Of a stretch of 64,000 bases of DNA, positions 1 through 8,672 are shown in pieces (within the stretch, counting starts at the first letter, position 1; each line of letters opens with the position of its first letter). The position numbers and the translations under genes were made by a program. This DNA comes from Pseudomonadota bacterium (lineage in GTDB: Bacteria > Pseudomonadota > Gammaproteobacteria > Steroidobacterales > Steroidobacteraceae): contig JADIZR010000016.1 of NCBI GenBank assembly GCA_016704655.1, positions 1 to 64,000 of the forward strand, given 5' to 3'. The notes under the pieces were generated by a model. The model was not told the origin of the DNA. It saw nothing but the letters and a program-made list of their open reading frames with translations, and did not search any database.

Positions 1-85
1 CGCTGGAGCTCGCCGTGCGCGAGGCGAAGCGTCACCGCGCAGCCAGCAATGCTTTAACCCCGACAACTCCTGCCACGGCGCCCTG

Positions 86-1689
86 ATGCTTTCCACGACC
101 AACCTCTCGATCCAGTTCGAAGCCAAGCCGCTGTTCGAGCACGTCTCCGTCAAGTTCAGCGACGGCAACCGGTACGGGCTGATCGGCGCCAACGGCAGCG
201 GCAAGTCCACGCTGATGAAGATCCTGGGCGGCGAGCTGGAGCAGAGTTCCGGCGACGTCGTAATGCAGACCGGCATGCGCATGGGCAAGCTCAGCCAGAA
301 CCAGTTCGCCTACGAAGACGAACGCGTGCTCGATGTCGTGATGCAGGGCCATGCCGAAATGTGGGCCGCCATGCGCGAGCGCGACCTGATCTACGCCAAC
401 GCCGAAGCGACCGACGACGACTACATGCGCGCGGCCGAGCTCGAAGGCAAGGTCGCCGAGTACGACGGCTACACGGCCGAAGCGCGGGCGGGCGCGATCC
501 TGATCGACGCGGGCATCGACGAATCGAAGCACAACCTGCCGATGCGCGAGATTCCGCCGGGCCTGAAAGCTGCGCGTGCTGCTGGCGCAGGCGCTGTTCT
601 CGCGGCCCGACGTGCTGCTGCTCGACGAGCCCACCAACAACCTCGATATCAACTCGATCCGCTGGCTCGAGCGCACGATCAACGCGTACGACGCGACCAT
701 GATCATCATCAGCCACGACCGGCACTTCCTGAACCAGGTGTGCACGCACATCGCCGACCTTGATTACCAGCAGCTCAAGATCTGCCCGGGCAACTACGAC
801 GATTTCATGCTCGCGTCGGTGCAGGCGCGCCAGCGCGTCGGGCGTCGAACGCCAAGGCCAAGCCCAGATCTCGGACCTGCAGAATTCGTGCGCCGATTCT
901 CTGCGAATGCGTCGAAGGCACGGCAGGCCACGTCGCGCAAGCGCCAGCTCGAGAAGATCAAGATCGAGGAGATCCGGCCCTCGTCGCGGCAGAACCCGTA
1001 CATCCGTTTCGAGCAGGCGAAGAAGCTGTATCGTTCGGCGGTGACTGTCGACGGCCTGACGTTCCGCTACCCGGGCGCCGACAGGGATATTTTCACCAAA
1101 CTCAAGTTCACGATCGAGGCCGAGCAGCGTGTGGCGATCATCGGTCCGAACGGCATCGGCAAGACGACGCTGATGCGTTGTCTTGCGGGCGACCTGACGC
1201 CGACGGCCGGAACGATCACCTGGGTGGAGAACGCGCAGGTCGGCTACATGCCGCAGGACCCGAGCGCGGAGTTCGAACAGAAGACCGACCTGCTCACCTG
1301 GATGTCCACCTGGACCGGCAAGGCCGACGACGAGCAAATTGTGCGCGCCACGCTGGGACGCCTGCTGTTCTCCGGTGACGAGACCAAGAAGCAGGTGAGG
1401 GTGCTGTCAGGCGGCGAGAAGGGCCGCATGATGTACGGCAAGATGATGTTGACGCGGCCCAACGTGATGCTGATGGACGAGCCGACCAACCACATGGACA
1501 TGGAAACGATCGAGTCGCTGCAGATCGGGCTGGAAAAAGTACCCAGGCACGCTGATCTTCGTGTCCCACGATCGCGAGTTCGTGGGCGGGCTGGCCAACC
1601 GCATGATCGAGCTGAAGCCCGACGGCAGTGTCACCGATTTCACCGGTACCTACGACGAATACCTCGAGGCGCAGGGCCTCGAATCCTAG
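86..1689 (+). CDS. ybiT: ABC-F family ATPase YbiT (frameshifted)
   Basis: Cytosolic ABC-F protein with two ATPase domains and no membrane domain; the family acts on the ribosome or translation. The first Walker A (GANGSGKST) is at residues 34-42 and the first Walker B (LLLDEPTNN) near 617. The second Walker A (GPNGIGKTT) is near 1145, followed by LSGGEKGR and LMDEPTNH. The end, near DFTGTYDEYLEAQG, aligns with E. coli YbiT. The frame is broken by an extra A at 566-568, compensating shifts around 838-890 (AQISDLQ is in another frame) and an extra A in the run 1534-1538. Once repaired, the protein is about 530 residues, normal for YbiT. The shifts sit in homopolymers and the protein is otherwise well conserved, so I read them as sequence errors. 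Confidence 0.9.
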
Positions 1690-1851
1690 GCCAGGGCCTC
1701 GGCCTGTCGGGCTGCAAGCCGCCTGGATCCCCTGGGTCCGGCCGAGCTGCGCACCGTCTACCGAAGCGCGTATAAGAAGTGAAGGAATGTTGTTTCCAGC
1801 GGTGTCGCCGCGGGAACTGCTTGCTGTCGTCTCTTCAACCGGGAGTCAATC

Positions 1852-2277
1852 ATGAATCGCGACGAAGGCGTCGAATCGTCGGTCTCGCGCCTCGCGGAGC
1901 AGTTCGTCACGACCTGGAACGCCCACGACATGGGGCGCCTGCAGGATCTCTATGCCGACGACGCAGATTTCGTGAACGTGATTGGCATGCGCTGGAACGG
2001 TGCTGGCGAAATTGCGCGCATGCACGTTGTGCTGCACGAATCGCGCATGCGACAGACGACCTTGCGCAGCGAGGGAATGACGGTGCGCGTGCTGGCGCCG
2101 TCGGTCGCCGTCGTTCACGACACCTGGGTGCTGACCGGTGATCCAGGTGCGCCAGGTTGGAAGACTGGTGAGCAGCGACGCGGCATTCTCGTGCACGTGC
2201 TGAAGCTGGACGGCGCAGGCAAGTGGCACATCGCCGTGTCGCAGAACACGGACATCCAGGACCTGCCTAACACCTAG
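1852..2277 (+). CDS. SnoaL/NTF2-like protein (SgcJ/EcaC type)
   Basis: Protein of 141 residues with the cone-shaped NTF2/DUF4440 pattern: an N-terminal helix (RLAEQFVTTWNAHDMGRLQDLYADDADFVNV), then alternating strands ending in GKWHIAVSQNTDI. The SgcJ/EcaC group is mostly uncharacterised; members bind small ligands or form small dimeric enzymes. There is no signal peptide, so it is probably cytosolic. The ATG at 1852 follows a GGGAG. The gene stands alone, with a weak terminator-like hairpin just after its stop. The substrate cannot be inferred. Confidence 0.75.
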   Translation: MNRDEGVESSVSRLAEQFVTTWNAHDMGRLQDLYADDADFVNVIGMRWNGAGEIARMHVVLHESRMRQTTLRSEGMTVRVLAPSVAVVHDTWVLTGDPGAPGWKTGEQRRGILVHVLKLDGAGKWHIAVSQNTDIQDLPNT

Positions 2278-2280
2278 GAG

Positions 2281-2302
2281 CGGAGGTTCTTCCGGCTTTT
2301 TT
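2281..2302 (+). terminator. weak rho-independent terminator
   Basis: A short hairpin (CGGAG / TTCCG, loop GTTC, one G-T pair) is followed by GC and six Ts, four bases after the stop codon of the NTF2-like gene. The stem is short, so termination may be partial. Confidence 0.45.
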
Positions 2303-2351
2303 CCGCGCCTGCTCAGGTATGCTCGCCGACTTCATGAATCGGGGGTGAGCA

Positions 2352-3746
2352 ATGACGAGATTGATCCTGGCGTTGGTAGCCATGGCGTTGACATCGATGC
2401 CCGTCGTGGCGGACACGCAGGCGCACGAGGCACAGGCCCGCGAGATCTACTCGCGCAGCATCGGGTTCCGGACGGCCGAGGGCCAGAAACAGGTTCCGGC
2501 GATGGTCGCCTACCTTAAGGGCGTACTGACAGAAGCGGGTGTCCCGGCCGCCGACATCGCGACACTTGATTCCGGCGAGGCGCAGGCGATGCTCGTGCGC
2601 GTGCCGGGGCGGGAGCGCGGCCGGCCGATCCTGTTCTCGGCGCACATGGACGTCGTCGACGCCCGCCCGGAGGACTGGGAACGCAGTCCTTTCACGCTGC
2701 TCGAGGAGAACGGCGTGTTCTGCGGTCGCGGCACCACCGACAACAAGGCGGGGTTGCCGCGTTGATATCTCCACGATCCTGCGCTTGCACGCCGCGAAGT
2801 TGCAGCCGGGCGTGATCGTCTTCGGGTTCGTCGGCGATGAAGAAACGGGCATGTTGACGGCCAAGCTCATCGCGGACCATCCGTGGGTGGCCAACGCCGA
2901 GTTCGCCATCAACACGGACGCCGGCAGCCGGCCTGCTGGACGATTCGACCGGCAAGCCACTCATCTACCTGGTGCGGGAGCCGAAAAGACCTATGCCTCC
3001 CCTTTGCACTGACGGTCACCAATGAAGGCGGCCACCGGTTCGCGCCCCCGCGCGGACAATGCGATCTACCAGCTGGCGCGCGCGATGCTCAAGGTCGAGG
3101 CGTACCACTTCCCGGTGATGGCCAACGACCTGACCCGGGCCTACCTCGGCGCCGTGGGGCAGGCCCAGGCGGGCGAGGTCGGCGAAGCGTTGCGGAAGTT
3201 CGCCGCCGATCCGGCCGATGCGGCCGCGGCGGAGAAGCTGTCGAGGTCGCCGGAGTTCGTGGGCACGACGCGTACGACCTGCGTGATGACGATGCTCGAT
3301 GCGGGACATGCCGAGAACGCCTTGCCGCAGAAGGCGACGGCCACCGTCAACTGCCGCATCTTCCCGGGTGTTCCCGTCGAGGCCGTGCGTGACGCGCTCG
3401 TGGCGGCGATTGCCGACGCCGGCGTGCAGGTGACTACCCTCGACACTCCGGAAGCGAGTCGGTGTCCGAAATGCGGCCCGACGTGATGCAAGCCATCACG
3501 CGTGCAGTACATGAAAAGTACACGGGCGTCCCGATCGTGCCTTATCTCGAATCTGGGGGCACCGACGGCAAGGTCTATCGCACCGCAGGCATCCCGACGT
3601 TTGCGAGCTCCGGCCTGTTCTCGAAGCCGTCCGAGATGTATGCGCACGGCCTCAACGAGCGTCTGCCGGTGAGTTCCTTCTACGAAGGACTCGACCACAT
3701 CTATCAACTCGCAGTGGAGCTCGGCGGGGCAAAGCGCGCGCAGTAG
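2352..3746 (+). CDS. Exported M20-family metallopeptidase (frameshifted)
   Basis: Zinc-dependent peptidase of the M20/M25/M40 family, probably periplasmic: residues 1-21 form a signal peptide ending VVADTQA. Visible family landmarks are AHMDVVDA near 2640 (zinc His and adjacent Asp), GTTDNKAG near 2731 (bridging Asp), GDEETG near 2836 (general-base Glu) and HGLNERLPVSSFYEGLDH near the end (C-terminal zinc His). The frame breaks repeatedly: near 2750-2775 (G run), near 2925-3010, near 3035 and near 3460. The pieces join into one protein of about 465 residues, normal for the family. Probably sequence errors, though a decaying gene is not excluded. Substrate unknown. Confidence 0.8.
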
Positions 3747-3776
3747 TCAAGACTGGTGCCTGGCAGAGGTAGATCA

Positions 3777-4175
3777 GTGCCATACGAAGTCAGTTGGGAG
3801 CCACACGGTGTGTAGTCCCGCTATTACGGCAATGTCACTGGCGAGGACATGCGTCGGCACATCGAGGAAGTCTGCAAGGACGAGCGGTTCGAGCAACATC
3901 GCTACAACATTCTCGACTTCTCTGACGCAACCGACTTCAGCCCAACCGAAAGAGACCTGCTGATCAACAGTGGTGTGCTGATTGCGGCGGCGTTCACGAA
4001 CCATCAGGTGTTGATTGCCGCGGTCGTCACGCGGCAGAACGTCAAGGAAGCCCTGGAGCGATTCCATGCGCTCGGCGTGTCGCCCTATGTGGCGAAGATC
4101 TTTCCGACGATAGCTGAAGCGAGGAAATGGATTCAGGAGTCCGGGTTCACGGCGGGGCACCACAGTGTCGCCTGA
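3777..4175 (+). CDS. STAS/SpoIIAA-like small protein with an in-frame TAG
   Basis: A GTG at 3777 opens VPYEVSWEPHGV, then TAG at 3813-3815, then SRYYGNVTGEDMRRHIEEV in the same frame to 4175. A Tyr codon (TAC) instead of TAG would give the usual HGVYSRYYG pattern of this family of about 130 residues. The rest is intact, including ILDFSDATDFSPTE and a C-terminal helix TIAEARKWIQ. The fold resembles STAS/SpoIIAA-like proteins; the function is unknown. The TAG is a substitution, unlike the indels in neighbouring genes. It lies 55 bases before the tRNA-Pro remnant that marks the island edge. Confidence 0.6.
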
Positions 4176-4230
4176 TCGTCCAGGTGCAACTTCGTAACCC
4201 GTTGATTTGACCGAAGAAGTGTTGTGATAA

Positions 4231-4276
4231 TGGTCGGGATGAAAGGATTTGAACCTTCGACTCCTACGTCCCGAAC
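4231..4276 (-). repeat. Displaced 3' half of tRNA-Pro(CGG), probable att site
   Basis: Reading the minus strand from 4276 to 4231 gives the anticodon loop TTCGGGA (anticodon CGG), the 3' anticodon stem CGTAG, a T arm (GAAGG-TTCAAAT-CCTTT), an acceptor strand CATCCCG, discriminator A and encoded CCA. This matches the 3' half of a bacterial tRNA-Pro(CGG). The 5' half is absent: the five bases before the loop (TCGCG) do not pair properly with CGTAG, and no D arm follows. Homology stops at the anticodon, as expected where a tyrosine integrase crosses over. It is an attachment-site remnant, not a functional tRNA. Confidence 0.75.
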
Positions 4277-4386
4277 GCGAGGCAGGCCCGCCTTCACGTG
4301 GCTAAAAAGCCAACCAATACAATAACTTGATACTTATGTGAGCGCAACATAACGCACCTGAATGCAGGTGGAAGAGTGGCGTGTTG

Positions 4387-4406
4387 CCACGAATTACCCA
4401 CGAATT
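4387..4406 (+). repeat. Tandem CCACGAATT direct repeats
   Basis: CCACGAATT occurs at 4387-4395 and again at 4398-4406, an 11-base period (one helical turn), about 110 bases inside the tRNA-Pro remnant. Integrase arm-type sites have this arrangement. The assignment is inferred from position and spacing only. Confidence 0.4.
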
Positions 4407-4981
4407 TTTGAAATCTGAACCCGCGTTCGGGGCCGGGTGCAAACGCGGACCTGGACGTTACTGCACTAAGGAGGCGTTTCTTGGGGAAACATGGCCACTG
4501 GCTCGACATTGGGTCGAAAAACGATCCTGCAAATGTTGATTGTCGGGCCGGCCTAGCGGAACCGCGTGCGCCACCTTGCTCATTGGCGGCTGACCCGCAC
4601 CGGGGCCCGCGACGGCGCCCTTCAGCCGATTGCAGAATGGCCATCTCAGCAACTTGATCGCAATTTCGCGCTGGCCGTATTCGCGAGCCCAGGCTAGAAA
4701 TCGAGCAGTTCCCAAGCCTGGCGGGCTGCCTGATGTTCACGAACTGCCCCTTTGCTCCGCCGCGTTCGTTGGCCACAAATTCGGGTCACTGGGCAACCGG
4801 CTCCCGGGCGCGAACACTGATCGCGCAAGGGGTAAGAGCGAGCGTTACTGCCGCGCGACACAATGTCGGGTGGCGTCGCTCGAACGCGCGTGCGCACGAG
4901 CCGGTTCACAGCGAAGCATGGAAACGCAGCGTCGCAACGATACAGCCGTCGCCGCCGCGTTTGCGGTATGCGACCGCGCAG

Positions 4982-5449
4982 CTACTTGGCCGGCATGGAC
5001 TCCATTGCCTGCTGATGCTGCAGCATCTGCTCCATCATCGTCTGCATCATGCCCATGCGCTCTTCCATCATCTGGTGGTGCTTCATCATGTCGCCACCCA
5101 TCATGCCCTTGTCACCGGGCTTGCCTTTGTCGCCGCCCATGGCCATGCCGCCGCCCTGGCCTCCACCCATCGGCATCGGTTTGCTCATGCTGCGCATCAT
5201 CGCCATGCTTTCCTGCATCGTCTGCATGTGCGCCTGCATCAGCTTCTGGCGTTCCTTCGGGTTGGTCGTCGCGTGGATCGTGTCCATCTGCGACTGCATC
5301 AACGTCATGTTCGTATGCATCTGGGACATTTGCGCATCCATCGGCATGCTCATCGCGGGCTTCGCGGGAGCGGCCGTGTCCTGCGCGGAGGCCATAGGCG
5401 TAACCAGAGTGCAGGTGACGACGGCGGCTGCGAGTATTGAGGTTTTCAT
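4982..5449 (-). CDS. Met-rich exported protein
   Basis: Protein of 155 residues with a signal peptide (residues 1-22, cleavage after ASA-Q). About 35 residues are methionine (near 23 percent), many as MM pairs or spaced QM/HM. A Gly-Lys segment (GGGQGGGMAMGGDKGKPGDKG) sits mid-protein, and a predicted helical tail carries MMKHHQMMEERMGMMQTMMEQM. Clustered Met and His suit periplasmic Cu(I) binding, as in PcoE- or CopG-like proteins, but no family is recognised. It is the first island gene and shares orientation with the small membrane protein upstream (66 bases away), so they may be co-transcribed. Role inferred from composition and context. Confidence 0.75.
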   Translation of the reverse strand: MKTSILAAAVVTCTLVTPMASAQDTAAPAKPAMSMPMDAQMSQMHTNMTLMQSQMDTIHATTNPKERQKLMQAHMQTMQESMAMMRSMSKPMPMGGGQGGGMAMGGDKGKPGDKGMMGGDMMKHHQMMEERMGMMQTMMEQMLQHQQAMESMPAK

Positions 5450-5515
5450 GGTGGTTCTACCTTCAGGGTTGAATTGATCAAATTGTTCGATGTCGGCGAC
5501 TGGCGGCAGCGAGCC

Positions 5516-5731
5516 CTACTGCTTTCGGCGCAGGACAGCGAACAGCACGGCGCCCACGACGACGATGGCCAACACGGGCAGCCATACCCCCCCAGTGCCA
5601 TACCAGTGTTCATTCCCCATCGTCCCGCCATCCATCATGGCCCCCTGCGCAATCGCGGCATCGATGGGCAGCAACATGGCGGTGATGATGAGAACTGCAG
5701 TGGATAAGCGTGAGCTGGTGATCGTGTCCAT
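5516..5731 (-). CDS. Small two-helix membrane protein
   Basis: A protein of 71 residues. Residues 10-28 form a signal or first membrane segment, a short periplasmic stretch contains GAMMDGGTMGNEHW, and residues 48-66 form a second membrane helix followed by RRKQ. The Met/His loop lies on the periplasmic side if the N-terminus is cytosolic. Proteins of this sort are common in copper and silver resistance islands, but no named family is recognised. It lies upstream of the Met-rich protein gene and divergent from the gene at 6000. Confidence 0.65.
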   Translation of the reverse strand: MDTITSSRLSTAVLIITAMLLPIDAAIAQGAMMDGGTMGNEHWYGTGGVWLPVLAIVVVGAVLFAVLRRKQ

Positions 5732-5999
5732 AAAGCGAGTGTCCTATGTGGCCGAATTGGACGCTAATTCCCCGGTGGATTGGCCAGCCGAGTAGCGATG
5801 TGCTGCAGCGCCTCCGGTCAAATGCGCGAATGTTGGTATGTATGGGCGCAGGAGAAATCAGCGTCTGTACGTCAGCGCACATCCTGCGCTGACGCCTGTA
5901 ACTGCCCACGCGGCGAAATTCTCGGCGACGAGACAGAAACGAGAACAAGCGTGCTTACCCTGTATCTTTTGTCCGCGCTAACACGCCGAGGATCCCGCA
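5732..5999. promoter_or_regulatory. Divergent intergenic region with a perfect 10-bp inverted repeat
   Basis: This 268-base gap separates the minus-strand gene starting at 5731 from the plus-strand gene starting at 6000. It holds a perfect inverted repeat, CGTCAGCGCA (5870-5879), 5-base spacer, TGCGCTGACG (5885-5894). No T tract follows on either strand, so an operator is more likely than a terminator. No clear -35/-10 pair could be fixed by eye. Confidence 0.5.
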
Positions 6000-6524
6000 A
6001 TGACGCCACGCCTCTTCCCTGCATTGATCCTGGTCGCCGCGTTCACGGGCCCTGCGTTCGCGCAGACCGCTCCCCATCAGCACGACCACCCGACGACCGC
6101 CAGCAGCGGCGCAGACATCAATGTTCCCGCGGCAGCGAAAGACGCCGTTGCCACCGTGGATCGATTTTCCGCGGCGTTGTCATCCGGCGATCTCGCCAAA
6201 GCCGGCAAGGAACTTGATCCCAACGTATTGATCCTCGAAAGCGGCGGGGCCGAGCGATCGGCCGCGGAGTACCTCGGCGGCCATGCCAGGTCCGATGCCG
6301 AGTTTCTGAAGACCGCACATCAACAGCTACGGCGCCGCACTGCCCATGCCAGCGGTGACTTCGCGTGGGTGGCGAGCGAAAGCGAGTTGCACCTGCAGAA
6401 AGACGGCAAGCCGGTGACCGTGCTCAGCACCGAGACCATGCTGCTGCAACGCAGTGGGTCGGCTTGGAAAATTGTTCACATCCACTGGTCGTCCCGGAAG
6501 AGGGACCCTTCCTCGGCGCACTAA
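6000..6524 (+). CDS. Exported DUF4440/SnoaL-like protein
   Basis: Protein of 174 residues with a signal peptide (residues 1-21, cleavage after AFA-Q), a short His stretch (HQHDH) and one NTF2-like domain: VDRFSAALSSGDLAKAGKELDPNVLIL, then strands ending SGSAWKIVHIHWSSRK. Exported DUF4440 proteins with a His-rich N-terminus recur in metal-resistance clusters. The ligand is not known and no catalytic residues can be assigned. It is the first plus-strand gene of the island; the inverted repeat at 5870-5894 lies about 105 bases upstream. Confidence 0.7.
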   Translation: MTPRLFPALILVAAFTGPAFAQTAPHQHDHPTTASSGADINVPAAAKDAVATVDRFSAALSSGDLAKAGKELDPNVLILESGGAERSAAEYLGGHARSDAEFLKTAHQQLRRRTAHASGDFAWVASESELHLQKDGKPVTVLSTETMLLQRSGSAWKIVHIHWSSRKRDPSSAH

Positions 6525-6610
6525 CGGCGTGCACTTCTTGGAAGTGTCTTGCGCCTCGCAAACGGTCCGACGTGATCTCTACTTAGCCGGACGCGGTAGG
6601 TCGCGTACTG

Positions 6611-6629
6611 GTCGCGATACTTTCGCGAC
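6611..6629 (+). promoter_or_regulatory. Inverted repeat with GATACTTT motif upstream of DUF411 gene
   Basis: GTCGCGA (6611-6617), TACTT, TCGCGAC (6623-6629) is a perfect 7-bp inverted repeat about 70 bases before the DUF411 start codon. It includes GATACTTTCGCGAC (6616-6629). Related sequences lie upstream of the units starting at 18298, 25133 and 25922, so this is a candidate operator. Confidence 0.5.
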
Positions 6630-6697
6630 AAAGGGACCCTAGAGTCGTTCTCTGTTGGCCCGTCGGGCCTGGATTGAACACGTCGAGGAGTCGGTCC

Positions 6698-7213
6698 ATG
6701 AATGTGATCTGTAAGATGACTGCGGTCGTTCTGGCGCTAGGACTTGCGGCGTGCGCCAAGACCCCGGCAACGGGCGCCGCAAACGATGCGACTTCGGTCA
6801 CTCCGACCAGTGCCGCGCTCGCCGTGGATACCTCTCTGCCGCCCATCGTCGCGTTCAAGTCCCCGACCTGCGGCTGTTGCGAATTGTGGGTGGAGCACAT
6901 GCGTGCCGCCGGGTTTCAGGTCGAGGTCAAGGACACCCAGGACATGGGCGCGATCAAGGCCGAAGCCGGCGTCCCGGTGGGTCAAGGGTCTTGCCATACG
7001 GCCAAGGTGGGCAAGTATTTCCTCGAAGGTCATGTGCCGGCGGCGGACGTCAAGCGCCTGCTTGCGGAAGGCCCCGATGCGCGCGGTCTGATCGTGCCGG
7101 GCATGGTGCCCGGCTCGCCGGGCATGGAGCAGGGCGGTGTCACCAAACCCTACGACGTACTGCTGCTGGCGAAGGATGGGTCCACGACCGTCTATTCGCA
7201 TCACGGCGACTGA
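6698..7213 (+). CDS. DUF411 metal-binding lipoprotein
   Basis: Protein of 171 residues. The N-terminus ends in a lipobox-like LAAC, suggesting a lipoprotein. The DUF411 domain follows from about residue 50: FKSPTCGCCELWVEHM, a thioredoxin-like strand-helix with clustered cysteines, then QGSCHTAKVGKYFLEGHVPA and VPGMVPGSPGME. DUF411 proteins are typical of copper-resistance clusters and are thought to bind copper in the periplasm; the mechanism is not settled. The ATG at 6698 was preferred over 6674 because GAGGAG precedes it at a usable distance. A paralogue lies at 33383. Confidence 0.85.
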   Translation: MNVICKMTAVVLALGLAACAKTPATGAANDATSVTPTSAALAVDTSLPPIVAFKSPTCGCCELWVEHMRAAGFQVEVKDTQDMGAIKAEAGVPVGQGSCHTAKVGKYFLEGHVPAADVKRLLAEGPDARGLIVPGMVPGSPGMEQGGVTKPYDVLLLAKDGSTTVYSHHGD

Positions 7214-7316
7214 CGCCACCTGAGGACTCACAGCACCATTCAGGCCGTGCGCGGCGCGCGACCTGAACGCAACCGTTGACGCTCGACCCGCAAGCAATGC
7301 GCGTGAGTGACTACCG

Positions 7317-7994
7317 ATGGCCGATCGATACGTACCTGCACTCCGTCACGACTGGCTGACCCCCTTCTACGATGTCATCGTGAAGTTCACGACGCGTGAG
7401 CGTCGGTTCAAGCGGGCACTGATTGGCCAAGCCCGCCTTGAACCGGGCTTACGCGTCCTGGACCTCGCGACCGGGTCCGGCACGCTGGCCCTCTGGATGA
7501 AGCAATGCCAGCCGAAGCTCGACCTGTCGGCGGTGGATGGCGATCCCACGATCCTTGCCATCGCCCGTCGCAAGGCAGCGAAGGCCAACGCCGAAATACA
7601 GTGGCTGCAGGCACTGTCCACCGAATTGCCTTTTCCGGCATTGCACTTCGACCGGGTCGTTTCGAGCCTCTTCTTTCACCACCTCACCTGGGAGGCCAAG
7701 CTGCGGACGGCACGCGAAGTCTTTCGAGTCACCAAGGCAGGGGGCGAGCTTCACGTAGCGGACTGGGGACGCCCGCAGGGACGCTTGATGCGGGGATTAT
7801 TCGTCGGCATTCAACTGTTCGATGGCTTTGAAAACACCCGGGACAACGTGGCGGGACGACTCGTGCCGCTGTTCGAGCAGGCGGGTTTCGTCGACGTGAC
7901 CACGACGCAAGCCTTCAACACGATGTTCGGAACGCTGGCGCTGTACCGGGCGACCAAGCCGGCGGTCTCCTCCGCGGTCAACGTGACGCCTTGA
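7317..7994 (+). CDS. Class I SAM-dependent methyltransferase
   Basis: Protein of 225 residues of the UbiE/Methyltransf_11 kind. Motif I is VLDLATGSGTLALWM (residues 46-60), the acidic motif II is LSAVDGDP, then ELPFPALHFDRVVSSLFFHHL and LHVADWGRP. Such enzymes methylate small molecules, quinones or metal(loid)s; the substrate cannot be read from the sequence. The stop codon overlaps the TTG start of actA (TTGA at 7991-7994), so translation is probably coupled to alternative complex III. That pairing suggests a link to quinone or haem chemistry, which is only inference. Confidence 0.8.
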   Translation: MADRYVPALRHDWLTPFYDVIVKFTTRERRFKRALIGQARLEPGLRVLDLATGSGTLALWMKQCQPKLDLSAVDGDPTILAIARRKAAKANAEIQWLQALSTELPFPALHFDRVVSSLFFHHLTWEAKLRTAREVFRVTKAGGELHVADWGRPQGRLMRGLFVGIQLFDGFENTRDNVAGRLVPLFEQAGFVDVTTTQAFNTMFGTLALYRATKPAVSSAVNVTP

Positions 7995-8662
7995 TCCGTT
8001 GGCGCGGAGCGACGGTGCCTGCACGAACGCTAGGTCTGGCGGCGATCAGCGTGGCTGCCTTGGCGCTGCTGGTGTGGGTCCTCGTGCATTGGCGCTTGCC
8101 CGGCAACGACGCCGGCTACACGCCGGTGCAACCCATCGCCTTCTCGCACCGACTGCATTCAACCGACCTGCAGATCAACTGCCTCTACTGTCACGCCGGT
8201 GCGAACACGGCTCGCTACGCCGGCATGCCGGCGGCGAACGTCTGCATGAATTGCCATCGCTTCGTCGCCGCGCCGACGCAAGCGGTCAAGGACGAGCAGT
8301 GGCGGGCCGCCCGCGAGGGTCGCGACGTACGACGCATCGTCTCCGATGCCATGCGCACGCTCTACCGCGCGCAGGGTCTCGACGATGCGCTCAGGCCCGA
8401 TCCCAAAATCACTCCCCAGCCAATTGCATGGGTGCGCGTGACCCAATTTCCCGATTTCGCGTACTTCGACCACCGTGCGCATTCACGCGTCGGCATCGAG
8501 TGCCAGCGCTGTCACGGTGAGGTGCAGACGTTCGAACGGACCCGGCAGGACCAGAGTCTTTCGATGGGTTCGTGCGTCGCCTGTCATCGGGAAAGCAATC
8601 GCCAGGGCGTGAACGGCATGGCCGTGCAGGCCTCCCTGGACTGCGTCAGTTGTCACCGTTGA
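7991..8662 (+). CDS. actA: Alternative complex III subunit ActA, pentahaem cytochrome c
   Basis: Protein of 223 residues with one N-terminal membrane anchor (residues 14-32) and five CxxCH haem sites: CLYCH, CMNCH, CQRCH, CVACH and CVSCH (the last at the C-terminus). This matches ActA, the pentahaem subunit that takes electrons from quinol within alternative complex III, on the periplasmic face of the inner membrane. The start is TTG at 7991, overlapping the methyltransferase stop; no better start exists. It is the first gene of an actABCDEF run with short gaps or overlaps throughout. Confidence 0.9.
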   Translation: MIRWRGATVPARTLGLAAISVAALALLVWVLVHWRLPGNDAGYTPVQPIAFSHRLHSTDLQINCLYCHAGANTARYAGMPAANVCMNCHRFVAAPTQAVKDEQWRAAREGRDVRRIVSDAMRTLYRAQGLDDALRPDPKITPQPIAWVRVTQFPDFAYFDHRAHSRVGIECQRCHGEVQTFERTRQDQSLSMGSCVACHRESNRQGVNGMAVQASLDCVSCHR

Positions 8663-8672
8663 GACTCCAAAG

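Larger units (their letters stand above)
4176..4981. other. Island left-end non-coding region
   Basis: About 800 bases with no convincing gene; the longest minus-strand reading frame (4294-4776) has no family pattern. The stretch holds a tRNA-Pro 3' half (4231-4276), a small hairpin GGCT-aaaaa-GCC near 4304, AT-richer DNA, and two direct repeats CCACGAATT at 4387 and 4398. It looks like the attachment-site end of an integrated element. Beyond about 4430 I see nothing recognisable. Confidence 0.55.

Noticed and set aside
4231..4276. A functional tRNA-Pro gene
   Set aside because: The 5' half, including D arm and 5' acceptor strand, is absent.
4294..4776. A minus-strand open frame of 160 codons at the island left end
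   Set aside because: No family pattern, no clear ribosome site, and it lies over non-coding att-type sequence.
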